Positions 44,070-53,496 of a stretch of DNA of 64,000 nt are shown one piece after another. The translations under genes were made by a program, and so were the position numbers. Below the pieces are notes generated by a model. That model did no database searches, was not told the DNA's origin, and worked only from the letters and a program-made list of their open reading frames with translations. Source of the stretch: Cacconaster sp045601245 (GTDB lineage Bacteria; Bacteroidota; Bacteroidia; Bacteroidales; UBA932); assembly GCA_045601245.1 (NCBI GenBank), contig JAZRZH010000028.1:1-64000 (forward strand), read 5' to 3'. Positions within the stretch are counted from its first letter, which is position 1. Each line of letters begins with the position of its first letter.

Positions 44070-45401
44070 TCACAGGATGTCGTATTGCTTGTAGCAACTG
44101 ATAAGATAATTCTCAATATCTTCTGCAAGTCCCTTCGTATCGGAGATATTATCCTTGCCGTACTTGATGGTCATCCTCTTTTCGAAGATGCCCGCTTCCT
44201 TGAACATCAACATCTGGAAAGGCTTGAGAACCACCTTGCGCTTCTTCTCGTAATTGATGATGTCATCCTTGGCACTCTGCCAGCGGTCGGCATATTTCCA
44301 GTATTTGCCGTCCGGGAAAGTTTGATGCAGGTTCGCCGTGTCTGTGTAGTGCCTCTTCATCGCCTTTTTCGCGCTCTCATATCTGTTCCATCCTTGCGGG
44401 ACACTCCGGAGTCCGAGATACCACGGGATGTATGCCTCGATGCAAGGATGGCCCATCGCGGTCCACATCACGCATCCCAGCTCCTTGGGCATATCGCCCC
44501 TGAGCTGGAAGATGGTCGACACCACGGTGCTTCGGCCGCAGATGCTGCCGGTGCCCAGATTGTCGGCATTGTGGAGCGACAGGGCATTGACCAGTTCCTG
44601 AAGGGAGACCTTCTTTGCAGGTTTGAAGGAGAACGGGTATGTATCCGGATCCGGTTCACAGTATCCGCCCCTGAAATAGTCCAGGGCGGCCTTTGCGCGG
44701 AAGATGTTGCTCTTGGAAGAAAGCATGGCCCTGCTGGAATATGCCTTGCGGAATGAGAATTCACCGTCCTTCGAAGGATTGTACCAACCGCGGGAGATGG
44801 CATAGGAGACGAGGTCTCTGCATCCGGCGAAGTTTGCGGTGTCCTTGAGGTCCACCTTATCGATCATATAGAAGTTGGGGATTATCATCATCTGGTCGTC
44901 AGGGACGCGCTGGGCGACCCAGTGCTTGCCATTGACCACGGAGACGATCCAGCCTTCATTGGCATCGGCGAGCAGATATGAACGTCCGCTGTCGCCGTAG
45001 CCGTATTTCTCTACTAGTTCACCGATGATCCTGACACCATCGCGGGCGGATTTCGCACGGCTTGCGACCTCCACACGGAGGCGGTAGAAGATTCCACCGT
45101 CAGTCAGGACCGGCTTGTCCTCGCGCGAACGGCAGTTGTCCGAAACAATGGCGACGCCGGTGCGTGTGAGAAAGGCGTCAGCTGCATCAAGTTTCGGGAA
45201 TTCCACCCACAGGTATTTGTCGGCCGGGTAGATGTTGAGCATCTGCTCTCCGGGGTCGTCCTCATTATGCGCAAGCATTACATATCCATCCGTGGTGCAG
45301 TCCTTGCCGGCGATGATGCCGAAGCAGTTATGATAATCCTGTGCCATAGATGCGGCGATACTGCAGAGCAATGCGGCCGCTGCTGTTACAAATCTTTTCA
45401 T
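44070..45401 (-). CDS. Secreted C69-family dipeptidase
   Basis: 443 residues. The signal peptide ends in AASMA, and Cys26 (NCFGIIAGKDCTTDG) is the presumed N-terminal nucleophile of this PepD/dipeptidase A-type Ntn-hydrolase fold. AHNEDDPGEQ near residue 45, YLLADANEGW near residue 143 and a late SICGRSTVVSTIFQLRGD block agree with the family. If the nucleophile must be N-terminal, four residues after the signal peptide must also be removed. It cleaves dipeptides outside the cytoplasm. The gene follows a PD40/SPOR gene after 11 bp and converges with tRNA-Pro. Confidence 0.85.
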   Translation of the reverse strand: MKRFVTAAAALLCSIAASMAQDYHNCFGIIAGKDCTTDGYVMLAHNEDDPGEQMLNIYPADKYLWVEFPKLDAADAFLTRTGVAIVSDNCRSREDKPVLTDGGIFYRLRVEVASRAKSARDGVRIIGELVEKYGYGDSGRSYLLADANEGWIVSVVNGKHWVAQRVPDDQMMIIPNFYMIDKVDLKDTANFAGCRDLVSYAISRGWYNPSKDGEFSFRKAYSSRAMLSSKSNIFRAKAALDYFRGGYCEPDPDTYPFSFKPAKKVSLQELVNALSLHNADNLGTGSICGRSTVVSTIFQLRGDMPKELGCVMWTAMGHPCIEAYIPWYLGLRSVPQGWNRYESAKKAMKRHYTDTANLHQTFPDGKYWKYADRWQSAKDDIINYEKKRKVVLKPFQMLMFKEAGIFEKRMTIKYGKDNISDTKGLAEDIENYLISCYKQYDIL

Positions 45402-45412
45402 ATCCTGTAGTA

Positions 45413-46966
45413 TTATTCAAGAGCCTTCGCCTTGCTGACGGCAATGCTCTTTCCGTTTTTGTATGCGACGATATATGCGGACGGGAATCCATTCTTTTTC
45501 ACGGTCGGAAGGGCCTCTGATGCTTCCTTGAATGTTTTGAAGGCACCGATGGTATAGAGATACTTGCCGGTCGGCTGCTTGAGCTCGAATGCAGGGGAGA
45601 GGCCGTTCAGTTTTTTCACAGGCAATCTCTGCGAAACGACGGTGATCTGAATCTGGTATATCAGCCCGTCCGGAAGGCTCTTTTTCACGAGTGCTTCATT
45701 TTCAATACGGAAAGTATATTCATCGTCTGTCTCTTCGATAGGCTTCATTACGTTGATTGTCCCCGGATTGCCGAATGATCTGCGTATGAATCCATATTCG
45801 GCGGGAGCGGCATCGGTCTTTTCTGCCACAGGGTCGACGGCGGCGGTGCGCCTGACGCTCTTGCCGGCTGCGATCAAGTCGAGTTCGATTGCACACAGCG
45901 TGTCGGTCAGTGCACTGAAGTGCTCCTGGCGATTCATAATCTCTTCCTCGATTGCGCGGATAATCTTTACATCAGTTGCATCGTTGCGCCTAGCTGTCAG
46001 TTCGCCGATCTCCTCCTTCAGGGCCCGGAGGCGGCCGAAAGCTCTTTCGTATGCATTGTCGTCAGTCTGCTCGATTGACGGCACCGTCTCAGCCACGACC
46101 TCCTGAACCGTCGGTTTGAGCGCTGCGATCTGAGCGGCCTCTGCCGGGTCGGACACCGGTCTGCTTATAGGGGAATTCTCGAATCGCAGTACATATATCG
46201 TCATACTGTCCGGAGCGCATCTGCGGTTGGATGCAAGAACGGTGAATTCCCCGTCGGGGGTATTGCTGAAGAGGAAATCGTCACCTGTCGAGGAATACGG
46301 GAACCCGAGGTTTTCGGGTGCATCCCAGGTTTTGCGCCTCTCATTCCACCTGCTGACATACAGGTCGTAGCCGCCCATTCCAGCCAGGGCGTCGGAAGAG
46401 AAGTACAGCTCCTTGCCGGAGGCGCTCAGCATAGGGAGCACCTCATCTCCGGATGATGCGCAGCTTTCGATGATCTGCGGTTCGCTCCAGAGATTATCCT
46501 CTACGAGTTCCGACATATGGAGCTTCATCATCCCATCTTTGTCGGGCGCCGAAAAGATTATCCTGCGGCTTCCGGAAGGCATATATGTTGCCCGGTCCCA
46601 CTGGTGTCCGCCGTCGCTGAATGCGTTCGGGGTCTTTATCCAGGATTTGTCGGCAAAGTGGCTGTAATACAGGAAGAATTCATCCGCAGGCACGGTGCGG
46701 CTCGTCACGACCTTCGGATGTGTGGCGAAGAGCAGCATATTGCGGCCGTTGCCGCTCATCAGGATACGTTCTCCGACCATCGCCAGGATAGTGGAGTCGG
46801 TCACGGATTTGAGAAGATCTTCATATATTGCCGCAGCACCGTCGAAATCATACTTTGAGTGCATCAGGTCCGCCTGCCTTATCCTTTCCTTGAAGGATTG
46901 CGCAGGAGCCGCAATGGTCAGAAAAAGTGACCAAACCGATAAGAATATTCTGCCTGCCCTGTTCAT
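45413..46966 (-). CDS. Secreted PD40-repeat protein with C-terminal SPOR-like domain
   Basis: 517 residues from the ATG at 46964-46966. The signal peptide ends in IAAPAQ. A short helical TPR-like region (YDFDGAAAIYEDLL) is followed by WD40-like beta-propeller repeats with SASGKELYFSSDA and GGYDLYVSRW near residues 185-215. A Glu-rich coiled stretch lies around residues 300-360. The end (YLYTIGAFKTFKEASEALPTVKKNGFPSAYIVAY) looks like a SPOR domain, which binds denuded peptidoglycan. Proteins with PD40 and cell-wall-binding domains are common in Bacteroidota envelopes; the exact role is unknown. A perfect -7 box (TACTTTTG, minus, 46985-46992) lies 18 bp upstream. Confidence 0.75.
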   Translation of the reverse strand: MNRAGRIFLSVWSLFLTIAAPAQSFKERIRQADLMHSKYDFDGAAAIYEDLLKSVTDSTILAMVGERILMSGNGRNMLLFATHPKVVTSRTVPADEFFLYYSHFADKSWIKTPNAFSDGGHQWDRATYMPSGSRRIIFSAPDKDGMMKLHMSELVEDNLWSEPQIIESCASSGDEVLPMLSASGKELYFSSDALAGMGGYDLYVSRWNERRKTWDAPENLGFPYSSTGDDFLFSNTPDGEFTVLASNRRCAPDSMTIYVLRFENSPISRPVSDPAEAAQIAALKPTVQEVVAETVPSIEQTDDNAYERAFGRLRALKEEIGELTARRNDATDVKIIRAIEEEIMNRQEHFSALTDTLCAIELDLIAAGKSVRRTAAVDPVAEKTDAAPAEYGFIRRSFGNPGTINVMKPIEETDDEYTFRIENEALVKKSLPDGLIYQIQITVVSQRLPVKKLNGLSPAFELKQPTGKYLYTIGAFKTFKEASEALPTVKKNGFPSAYIVAYKNGKSIAVSKAKALE

Positions 46967-46984
46967 ACGAAGCAAAATTTTAAA

Positions 46985-47030
46985 CAAAAGTAGGAAATAC
47001 TTTATAAATGCCGAAAAAATAGTAAATTTG
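46985..47030. promoter_or_regulatory. Divergent -7 boxes for the PD40/SPOR gene and secDF
   Basis: On the minus strand TACTTTTG (46985-46992) faces the PD40 gene. On the plus strand TAAATTTG (47023-47030) faces secDF, 47 bp before its start. Both match TAnnTTTG; the -33 elements are poor. Confidence 0.6.
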
Positions 47031-47077
47031 CAAGCTAATTTTGAGTAAAAAGAAATATTATCTAAACATCAAACTAT

Positions 47078-50000
47078 ATGCAAAGTAAAGGCGCCATCAA
47101 ATTCGTGGCAATTCTCATCGGCCTTGCCTGCCTGTTCCAGCTTTCATTCACAGCTGTGACTGCAAGACAGGAAAACAAGGCAAAAAAGTATGCTGAGCAA
47201 GTAGTTGAAGCCGAAAAGCAGTCTGCAGCATTCGCTGCCGTGTCTGACAATGACAAGGCTTTCTATCTTGATTCAGTCAACACTATCGCGAACAAATCCT
47301 ATCTCGATTCAATCGCAGCCGAGAAGGTTTACTTCAAGTACACCTATAAAGATGTAAAGGAGAAGGAACTCAACCTCGGTCTTGACCTCAAGGGCGGTAT
47401 GAACGTCATGCTTCAGCTTGACCTTTCAGAACTCATCCGTTCCTGCGCACGTCAGAAGACTTCCGAGCAGTTCGAGAAGGCAATGGCAACGGCAAAGGAG
47501 AGATCCGTGAATTCACACGAGGATTTCATCACTCTTTTTGAGACAGCGTGGAATGAAATTGACGCCAACAAGAGAATGTACTTCGACATCGACCTCGACA
47601 AGCTCAGCGGTGATGTCAAGAACAAGACCAAGGCTACCAATGACGAAGTCATCAGCCTCCTCGAGAAGGAAGCCGAGGCTGTCATCAACAATTCATATAC
47701 AGTTGTCGAGCGCCGTGTCAACCAGTTCGGTGTCGCTCAGCCAAACATCCAGAAGATCGCCCGTACCGGCCGTATCCTCGTCGAGCTCCCTGGTGTCAAG
47801 GAGCCTGAACGTGTGAGAAAGCTCCTCCAAGGTACAGCATCCCTCGAGTTCTGGCAGACCTATACATATCAGGAGATCGTTCCGTTCCTCCAGGAACTCA
47901 ACGATCAGATGCGCGACGAACTCGCAGTTGTCGGGACAGAGCCAGCAGAGGCTCCTGCAGCAGAAGCTGACACTACAGCTACCACATCCATCGAGGATGA
48001 GCTCGCAGCAACCCAGGAGATCACCGACGCAAGCGCTGAGTTCATGGCTAAGAACAATCCGCTCTTCTCCAAGCTCCAGCTTATGGGCGGCAATTCAGCC
48101 TGCCTCGGTATCGCGCACTACCGTGACACTGCAGCCATCAACGAGATGTTCCGCAACTCCAAGGTCGCTTTCCCTGGCGACTTCGTTCCTGCGTGGAGCT
48201 TCAAGGCAACCCAGTACGGCAATATCCAGCCTGACACATATTTCGAACTCGTAGCCCTCAAGGGTGTTGCCGGCAAGGGCGCAGTCCTCGACGGCGGCGT
48301 CATCACTTCAGCACGTGTCAACTACAACCAGATCAACGGTGCCGCTGAAGTCAGCATGACAATGAACAGCACAGGTGCTGCGAAGTGGGAGGTAATCACA
48401 GAGCAGAACATCGGCCATCAGATCGCAATCGTGATGGACGGTCAGGTTTACTCATATCCTAACGTACAGAACAAGATTTCCGGCGGAAGCTCACAGATTA
48501 CCGGTAACTTCACCCAGGCTGAGGCAGATGACCTTGCTACTGTACTCAAGTCAGGTAAACTCTCCACTCCTGCACGCATCGTTCAGGAGCAGGTTGTAGG
48601 TCCTTCACTCGGTAGCGCATCCATCAAGGCCGGTCTGATCTCATTCATCATCGCCTTCCTGCTCGTGCTGATCTATATGCTTATCTTCTACCGCCGCGCA
48701 GGTCTCGCCGCCGATATCGCACTTATCTGCAACGTACTCTTCCTCTTCGGATCCCTCGTTTCATTCGGTGCAGTCCTCACACTCCCTGGTATCGCAGGTC
48801 TCGTGCTGACAATGGGTATGGCGGTCGATGCCAATGTGATCATCTACGAGCGCATCAAGGAGGAACTCAACGCCGGCAAGGCACTCCGCCTCGCAATCTC
48901 CGACGGTTACAAGAACGCTTACTCAGCAATCCTTGACGGTCAGATCACCACATTGCTTACGGGTCTCATCCTCGCAATCTTCGGTTCAGGCGCAGTCAAG
49001 AGCTTCGCAATCGTCCTCGTTATCGGTATCATCACTTCAGTCGTCACCTCAATCTTCATCACCCGTCTGATCTTCGAGGCACGTCTTGACAAGGGCAAGG
49101 ATATCTCATTCTTCACCAAGTTCTCACAGAACTTCCTCAAGAATACACATATCAACTTCCTCGACTCTCGCAAGGTGACCTACATCATCTCAGGTGTCGT
49201 CTGCTTCATCTGCCTCGTATCCTGCTTTACAAAGGGATTCTCCTATGGTGTCGACTTCAGCGGCGGCCGTACCTATGTAGTACGTTTCGACAAGCCGGTT
49301 ACCCCTGAAGAGGTCCGTGCAGCAACATTCGACGCATTCGGCGAAGCTGCCGAAGTCAAGCAGTTCGGTGGTGCCAGCCAGATGAGAATCACTACCAAGT
49401 ATATGATCTCAGATGAGTCAACTGAAACTGACAAGCTCATCGAAAACAAGCTCTACGATGCATTGAAGGGCTTCTTCGCAGCAGACCTTTCACTCAACGA
49501 TTTCACATCTACTATCGATAACCCTAACGGTATCATCAGTTCGGACCGCGTTGACGCTGCGGTTGCGAGCGAGGTGAAGAGGGATGCTGTCATCGCTGTC
49601 ATCCTCGCCCTCATCGTGATCTTCGCATACATCGCCATCCGATTCAAGAACTGGACCTATGGTCTCGGTGGTGTGACATCCCTGGCTCACAACTCAATCA
49701 TAGTGATCGGCTTCTTCTCACTCTTCACGGGTATCCTGCCGTTCACCCTCGACGTTGACCAGACCTTCATCGCAGCAGTGCTGACCATCATCGGTTACTC
49801 CATCAACGATAACGTGGTTATCTTCGACCGTATCCGTGAATACAAGGCACTCTATCCTAAGCGCGACCTCAAGCAGAACATCAATGACGCATTGAACAGC
49901 ACCCTCTCACGTACTGTCAATACATCAGTCTCCACATTGATCGTGCTCCTCGCAATCGCAATCTTCGGTGGTGAAAGCATCCGCGGTTTCGCAGTGGCCC

Positions 50001-50110
50001 TCACCCTCGGTGTCCTCGTAGGAACCTATGCTTCAATCTGCATCGGTACCCCTATGATGTACGACCTCAATATGAAGAGAGCAAAGAAGGCTGCAAAGAA
50101 GAGCAAATAG
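47078..50110 (+). CDS. secDF: Fused protein translocase subunit SecDF
   Basis: 1010 residues. The SecD half has one N-terminal membrane segment, the motif GLDLKGGMNVMLQ near residue 102 and the long periplasmic P1 region with an Ala/Glu-rich insert near residues 285-320. Its membrane block has GLVLTMGMAVDANVIIYERIKEE near residue 575. The SecF half starts near residue 690, with YGVDFSGGRTYVVRF and the membrane block IGYSINDNVVIFDRIRE near residue 905. It uses proton-motive force to aid Sec export. The fused form is usual in Bacteroidota. Confidence 0.97.
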   Translation: MQSKGAIKFVAILIGLACLFQLSFTAVTARQENKAKKYAEQVVEAEKQSAAFAAVSDNDKAFYLDSVNTIANKSYLDSIAAEKVYFKYTYKDVKEKELNLGLDLKGGMNVMLQLDLSELIRSCARQKTSEQFEKAMATAKERSVNSHEDFITLFETAWNEIDANKRMYFDIDLDKLSGDVKNKTKATNDEVISLLEKEAEAVINNSYTVVERRVNQFGVAQPNIQKIARTGRILVELPGVKEPERVRKLLQGTASLEFWQTYTYQEIVPFLQELNDQMRDELAVVGTEPAEAPAAEADTTATTSIEDELAATQEITDASAEFMAKNNPLFSKLQLMGGNSACLGIAHYRDTAAINEMFRNSKVAFPGDFVPAWSFKATQYGNIQPDTYFELVALKGVAGKGAVLDGGVITSARVNYNQINGAAEVSMTMNSTGAAKWEVITEQNIGHQIAIVMDGQVYSYPNVQNKISGGSSQITGNFTQAEADDLATVLKSGKLSTPARIVQEQVVGPSLGSASIKAGLISFIIAFLLVLIYMLIFYRRAGLAADIALICNVLFLFGSLVSFGAVLTLPGIAGLVLTMGMAVDANVIIYERIKEELNAGKALRLAISDGYKNAYSAILDGQITTLLTGLILAIFGSGAVKSFAIVLVIGIITSVVTSIFITRLIFEARLDKGKDISFFTKFSQNFLKNTHINFLDSRKVTYIISGVVCFICLVSCFTKGFSYGVDFSGGRTYVVRFDKPVTPEEVRAATFDAFGEAAEVKQFGGASQMRITTKYMISDESTETDKLIENKLYDALKGFFAADLSLNDFTSTIDNPNGIISSDRVDAAVASEVKRDAVIAVILALIVIFAYIAIRFKNWTYGLGGVTSLAHNSIIVIGFFSLFTGILPFTLDVDQTFIAAVLTIIGYSINDNVVIFDRIREYKALYPKRDLKQNINDALNSTLSRTVNTSVSTLIVLLAIAIFGGESIRGFAVALTLGVLVGTYASICIGTPMMYDLNMKRAKKAAKKSK

Positions 50111-50131
50111 TATTACTCCATAATATCTGAA

Positions 50132-50165
50132 TAAGTCCCGGGGCCAACGCTCCGGGACTTTTCTT
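50132..50165 (+). terminator. secDF terminator
   Basis: AAGTCCCGG pairs with CCGGGACTT around a loop of about 11 bases and is followed by TTCTTTTT. Confidence 0.8.
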
Positions 50166-50181
50166 TTTCCATAATTATTTC

Positions 50182-50189
50182 TACTTTTG
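50182..50189 (+). promoter_or_regulatory. -7 box of the thiamine operon
   Basis: TACTTTTG matches TAnnTTTG and lies just before the riboswitch. A T-rich stretch 19 bp upstream, in the secDF terminator tail, may serve as the -33 region. Confidence 0.6.
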
Positions 50190-50194
50190 CTCCC

Positions 50195-50270
50195 ACAAAC
50201 GGGGTACAGTAATTTAAACTGTTGAGAAACACCCGCTGAACTTGATACGGTCAATACCGTCGTAAGGATT
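50195..50270 (+). promoter_or_regulatory. TPP riboswitch (THI element)
   Basis: The conserved parts appear in order: ACGGGGTA, CTGTTGAGAAACACCCG (the CUGAGA core is CTGTTGAGA here), TGAACTTGATACGGTCAATACCGTCG and TAAGGA. The tail overlaps the ribosome-binding region six bases before thiM, so control is likely at translation start, with TPP turning expression off. It governs the thiM-thiE-thiL-thiD operon. Confidence 0.93.
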
Positions 50271-50275
50271 TTATT

Positions 50276-51073
50276 ATGTCACATTTCGGAAACCTTTCCG
50301 GAGACTGCCTTCTTATAAGGAAGGAGTCACCAATCATCCACAACATCACCAATTATGTCGCAATGGGCATCTCTGCCAATGGCCTGCTGGCCATCGGCGC
50401 GTCCCCTCTGATGTCCTCGGAGCTTGAGGAAATGGAGGAAATCTCCGCCATCTCATCGGCCCTGGTCATCAACCTGGGCTGCCTCGAACGTCTTCAGATA
50501 GAGGCGATGTATATCGCAGCGGAAGCGGCCGCAAAAAGCGGCAAACCCTGGGTCCTGGACCCTGTGGGCGCGGGTGTCAGCAGGCTCCGCACCGAAACCG
50601 CCCTCGACCTCATCGGGACTTATGCTCCATCCGTAGTCCGCGGCAACGCCTCCGAAATAATGGCCCTCGCCGGGACTCCGTTCCGCCAGAAGGGCGTGGA
50701 CTCGGCAGAGGAGAGCTTGGCTGCTGCGGAATCCGCGGCAACGCTGGCCCTTGAACACGACACCGTGGTCTCGGTCAGCGGTCCTGTCGATATCATCACC
50801 GACGGCAAGGAGACCATCCGCATCCTCAACGGCCATCCGCTGATGCCGCAGGTCACCGCGATGGGATGCACCGCTTCCGCCATTACGGCCGCATTCCTGG
50901 CAGTTGAAGACAATGCCCTTGAGGCCGCCGCATACGCTATGGCGCTGATGGGCGTGGCTGGCGAAAAGGCGGCTGACAAAAGCGCCGGCCCAGGCTCATT
51001 CGCCGTCAATTTCATAGATAATCTCGCCGGTATGTCGCCGGAGGAGATCTCAGAATTTTTGCGTTATGAATAG
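50276..51073 (+). CDS. thiM: Hydroxyethylthiazole kinase
   Basis: 265 residues. IHNITNYVAMGISANGLLAIGASPLM (residues 17-42) binds the thiazole, LDPVGAGVSRLRTETA follows, and the C-terminal AMGCTASAI region holds the phosphate loop and catalytic Cys. It salvages thiazole alcohol to its phosphate. It is the first gene of the riboswitch operon and overlaps thiE by 8 bases. Confidence 0.95.
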   Translation: MSHFGNLSGDCLLIRKESPIIHNITNYVAMGISANGLLAIGASPLMSSELEEMEEISAISSALVINLGCLERLQIEAMYIAAEAAAKSGKPWVLDPVGAGVSRLRTETALDLIGTYAPSVVRGNASEIMALAGTPFRQKGVDSAEESLAAAESAATLALEHDTVVSVSGPVDIITDGKETIRILNGHPLMPQVTAMGCTASAITAAFLAVEDNALEAAAYAMALMGVAGEKAADKSAGPGSFAVNFIDNLAGMSPEEISEFLRYE

Positions 51074-51701
51074 GGAACAACTCAAACTTTATCTGGTGAC
51101 CGACCGCACTCTGGCCGGCAGCAGAGACATATCCGATATCGTCAAAGAAGCAGTGGAAGGCGGTGCCACAATGGTCCAGCTCCGCGAAAAGGACATTGAT
51201 ACCCGCGACTTCATAGAACTTGCGCTGCGTCTGAAGAAGGTTCTCGCGCCTTATGGCGTGCCATTGATCATCAATGACCGCGTCGACGTGGCTCTGGCCG
51301 CTGATGCGGACGGAGTCCATATCGGCCAGTCCGATATGCCGTACGCTATGGCGCGCGCCATTCTCGGCCCGGACAGAATCATCGGTCTTTCGGTTGAGAA
51401 CTTCGCTCAGATAGAGGAGGCAAACGGTCTGGATGTCGACTACATCGGCGTATCGCCCGTGTTCGCCACGCCGACCAAGACCGATACCGCTGCGCCTTTC
51501 GGCCTCGACGGCCTTGCAAAGGCGGTCAAAATGTCCGTCCATCCTACGGTGGCCATAGGTGGAATGAATGCCGGAACGGCCGCTGACGTCATAGCGACAG
51601 GCACCGACGGCCTCGCGGTGGTCAGCGCCATCGTCTGCGCCCCTTCACCGCGCAGGGCATCGGAAGAGCTTCTCGAAAATATCAATAAGGCATCGTTATG
51701 A
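51066..51701 (+). CDS. thiE: Thiamine-phosphate synthase
   Basis: 211 residues. LVTDR at the N-terminus, GGATMVQLREKDID near residue 37, INDRVDVALAADADGVHIGQSD near residue 73 and a C-terminal AIGGMNAG phosphate site are standard. It joins HMP-PP and thiazole phosphate. It overlaps thiL by 4 bases. Confidence 0.96.
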   Translation: MNREQLKLYLVTDRTLAGSRDISDIVKEAVEGGATMVQLREKDIDTRDFIELALRLKKVLAPYGVPLIINDRVDVALAADADGVHIGQSDMPYAMARAILGPDRIIGLSVENFAQIEEANGLDVDYIGVSPVFATPTKTDTAAPFGLDGLAKAVKMSVHPTVAIGGMNAGTAADVIATGTDGLAVVSAIVCAPSPRRASEELLENINKASL

Positions 51702-52639
51702 AAGGAGAATTTGAATTCATAGAGTCTATCCGCAGGATATTTCCCGCACCGGATGGTGTGGAGGGTATAGGTGACGACTGCGCCGTAATTCCGCAGTTAA
51801 CCGGAGAGGAGACACTTGTCAGCACCGATATGCTGGTCGAGGGCACTCATTTCCTGATGAACGACATCACGCCGTATCAGTTGGGATGGAAATCCGCGGC
51901 ATCCAATTTCAGCGACATAGCTGCGATGGGCGGTGCTCCTGTGGGCAGTTTCCTTGCCCTGGCACTGCCGCACGACCTTCCCGATGGATGGGCGGAGGAA
52001 TTCCTGAAGGGATACAGGGATATTTCCGAAGAATACGGCTTTCCGCTCCTGGGAGGGGACACAACATCATCGAAGGACAGGGTCTGCATCTGCGTGACCG
52101 TGCTCGGCAAAACGCCATCGGGACGTAGTGTCAGGCGAAGCGGAGCGAAGGACGGGGACCTTGTCTGCGTCACGGGTTTCCTCGGCGATTCGGCCGCAGG
52201 CCTTGTGGCGATACTGCACGGATATGAGCGTACCGAAGATGTCAAGTATCTCATTGACAAGCATTATCTTCCGCATCCGAGAGTCCGGGAGGGACAGGCG
52301 CTCGCTGCCTGGCCGGGCGTTCACTCGATGATGGACATTTCCGACGGCATAGGGTCCGACCTCCATCACATTATGGAAGAATCGCAGGTCGGGGCACGTG
52401 TGGACCTCTCCGAAATCCCGCTCTCGCAGCAGTTGCGCGCCTTATGCAGCAGGTACGGCCTCGACCCTTATGAGTTCGCCGCGGCGGGAGGGGAGGATTA
52501 CGAACTGCTCTTCACCATCGATCCGGAAGCGGAGCCGGACCTTGAGGTGCCGCACACCGTGATAGGGACGATAACTGACGGACCGAATCTCGAATGGGAC
52601 GGTTCGGAGAAAGATTATATGGGATTCAGACATTTTTAA
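51698..52639 (+). CDS. thiL: Thiamine-monophosphate kinase
   Basis: 313 residues. GIGDDCAVI (near residue 24), STDMLVEGTHF, WKSAASNFSDIAAMGG and MDISDGIGSDLHHI are the family's ATP and Mg sites, and AAGGEDYELLF is near residue 265. It makes the active cofactor TPP, which feeds back on the riboswitch. Confidence 0.96.
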   Translation: MKGEFEFIESIRRIFPAPDGVEGIGDDCAVIPQLTGEETLVSTDMLVEGTHFLMNDITPYQLGWKSAASNFSDIAAMGGAPVGSFLALALPHDLPDGWAEEFLKGYRDISEEYGFPLLGGDTTSSKDRVCICVTVLGKTPSGRSVRRSGAKDGDLVCVTGFLGDSAAGLVAILHGYERTEDVKYLIDKHYLPHPRVREGQALAAWPGVHSMMDISDGIGSDLHHIMEESQVGARVDLSEIPLSQQLRALCSRYGLDPYEFAAAGGEDYELLFTIDPEAEPDLEVPHTVIGTITDGPNLEWDGSEKDYMGFRHF

Positions 52640-52655
52640 ACGGATAAATACATTT

Positions 52656-53480
52656 ATGAAAACATATCCACGGGTATTGACAATAGCCGGAAGCGATTCC
52701 GGAGGAGGAGCCGGCATCCAGGCCGACATCAAGGCAATCAGCGCGACCGGCAGCTATGCCGCCAGCGCCATTACAGCCGTAACCGTCCAGAATACGCTCG
52801 GAGTAACTGCTGTGCACAATGTGCCAAGCGACATCATAAAGGGGCAGATTGAGGCGGTTCTGAGCGATATAGGGGCAGATGCCGTGAAGATTGGTATGCT
52901 GAGTTCGTCAGAGGTGGTTCTGGCGGTCCGCGAGATGCTGGAAAAGTTCGATTTCCGCAATATCGTGCTCGACCCGGTGATGGTCGCGACTTCAGGTGAC
53001 AGGCTCATTGCGGAAGATGCTGTGGCGCTCCTCAAGACCGAACTTGCGCCGATGGCGAGGGTCCTTACGCCTAATATCCCGGAGGCGGAGATTCTCGCGG
53101 GGGAGAGGATTTCATCGCAGGATGACCTTCCGGGCGTCGCAAGAAGGCTTTCAGAGGCGCTTTCGAGGATTCCGGGCCGCAAAGTTTCGGTGCTGATGAA
53201 GGCGGGACATCTGGATGACGACGAACTGGTGGATTATTTCTACAATGCAGAGGAGGACCATATCGTCGAATTGCGCTCCCGCCGCGTGTATTCCCGCAAC
53301 ACCCACGGCACCGGCTGCACCCTCTCTTCGGCCTTCGCATCATATCTGGCGCAGGGCTACGGGCTGGACGAGGCGGCATATTATGCCAAGGAATACATCT
53401 CTTCCGCCATCGAATCCGGCGCGCAGTACGACATCGGCGCCGGCCACGGTCCGGTGGACCACTTCTTTGTGCTGAGGTAA
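52656..53480 (+). CDS. thiD: Hydroxymethylpyrimidine/phosphomethylpyrimidine kinase
   Basis: 274 residues of the ribokinase fold. TIAGSDSGGGAGIQADIKAISA (residues 10-31), DPVMVATSGDRL near residue 109, and NTHGTGCTLSSAFASYLA near residue 213 mark the substrate and anion-hole sites. It supplies HMP-PP for ThiE. With thiM, thiE and thiL it gives a salvage-capable set. thiC, thiG, thiH and thiS are not in the window. Confidence 0.95.
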   Translation: MKTYPRVLTIAGSDSGGGAGIQADIKAISATGSYAASAITAVTVQNTLGVTAVHNVPSDIIKGQIEAVLSDIGADAVKIGMLSSSEVVLAVREMLEKFDFRNIVLDPVMVATSGDRLIAEDAVALLKTELAPMARVLTPNIPEAEILAGERISSQDDLPGVARRLSEALSRIPGRKVSVLMKAGHLDDDELVDYFYNAEEDHIVELRSRRVYSRNTHGTGCTLSSAFASYLAQGYGLDEAAYYAKEYISSAIESGAQYDIGAGHGPVDHFFVLR

Positions 53481-53496
53481 AGAAAATCTTCGGCTC

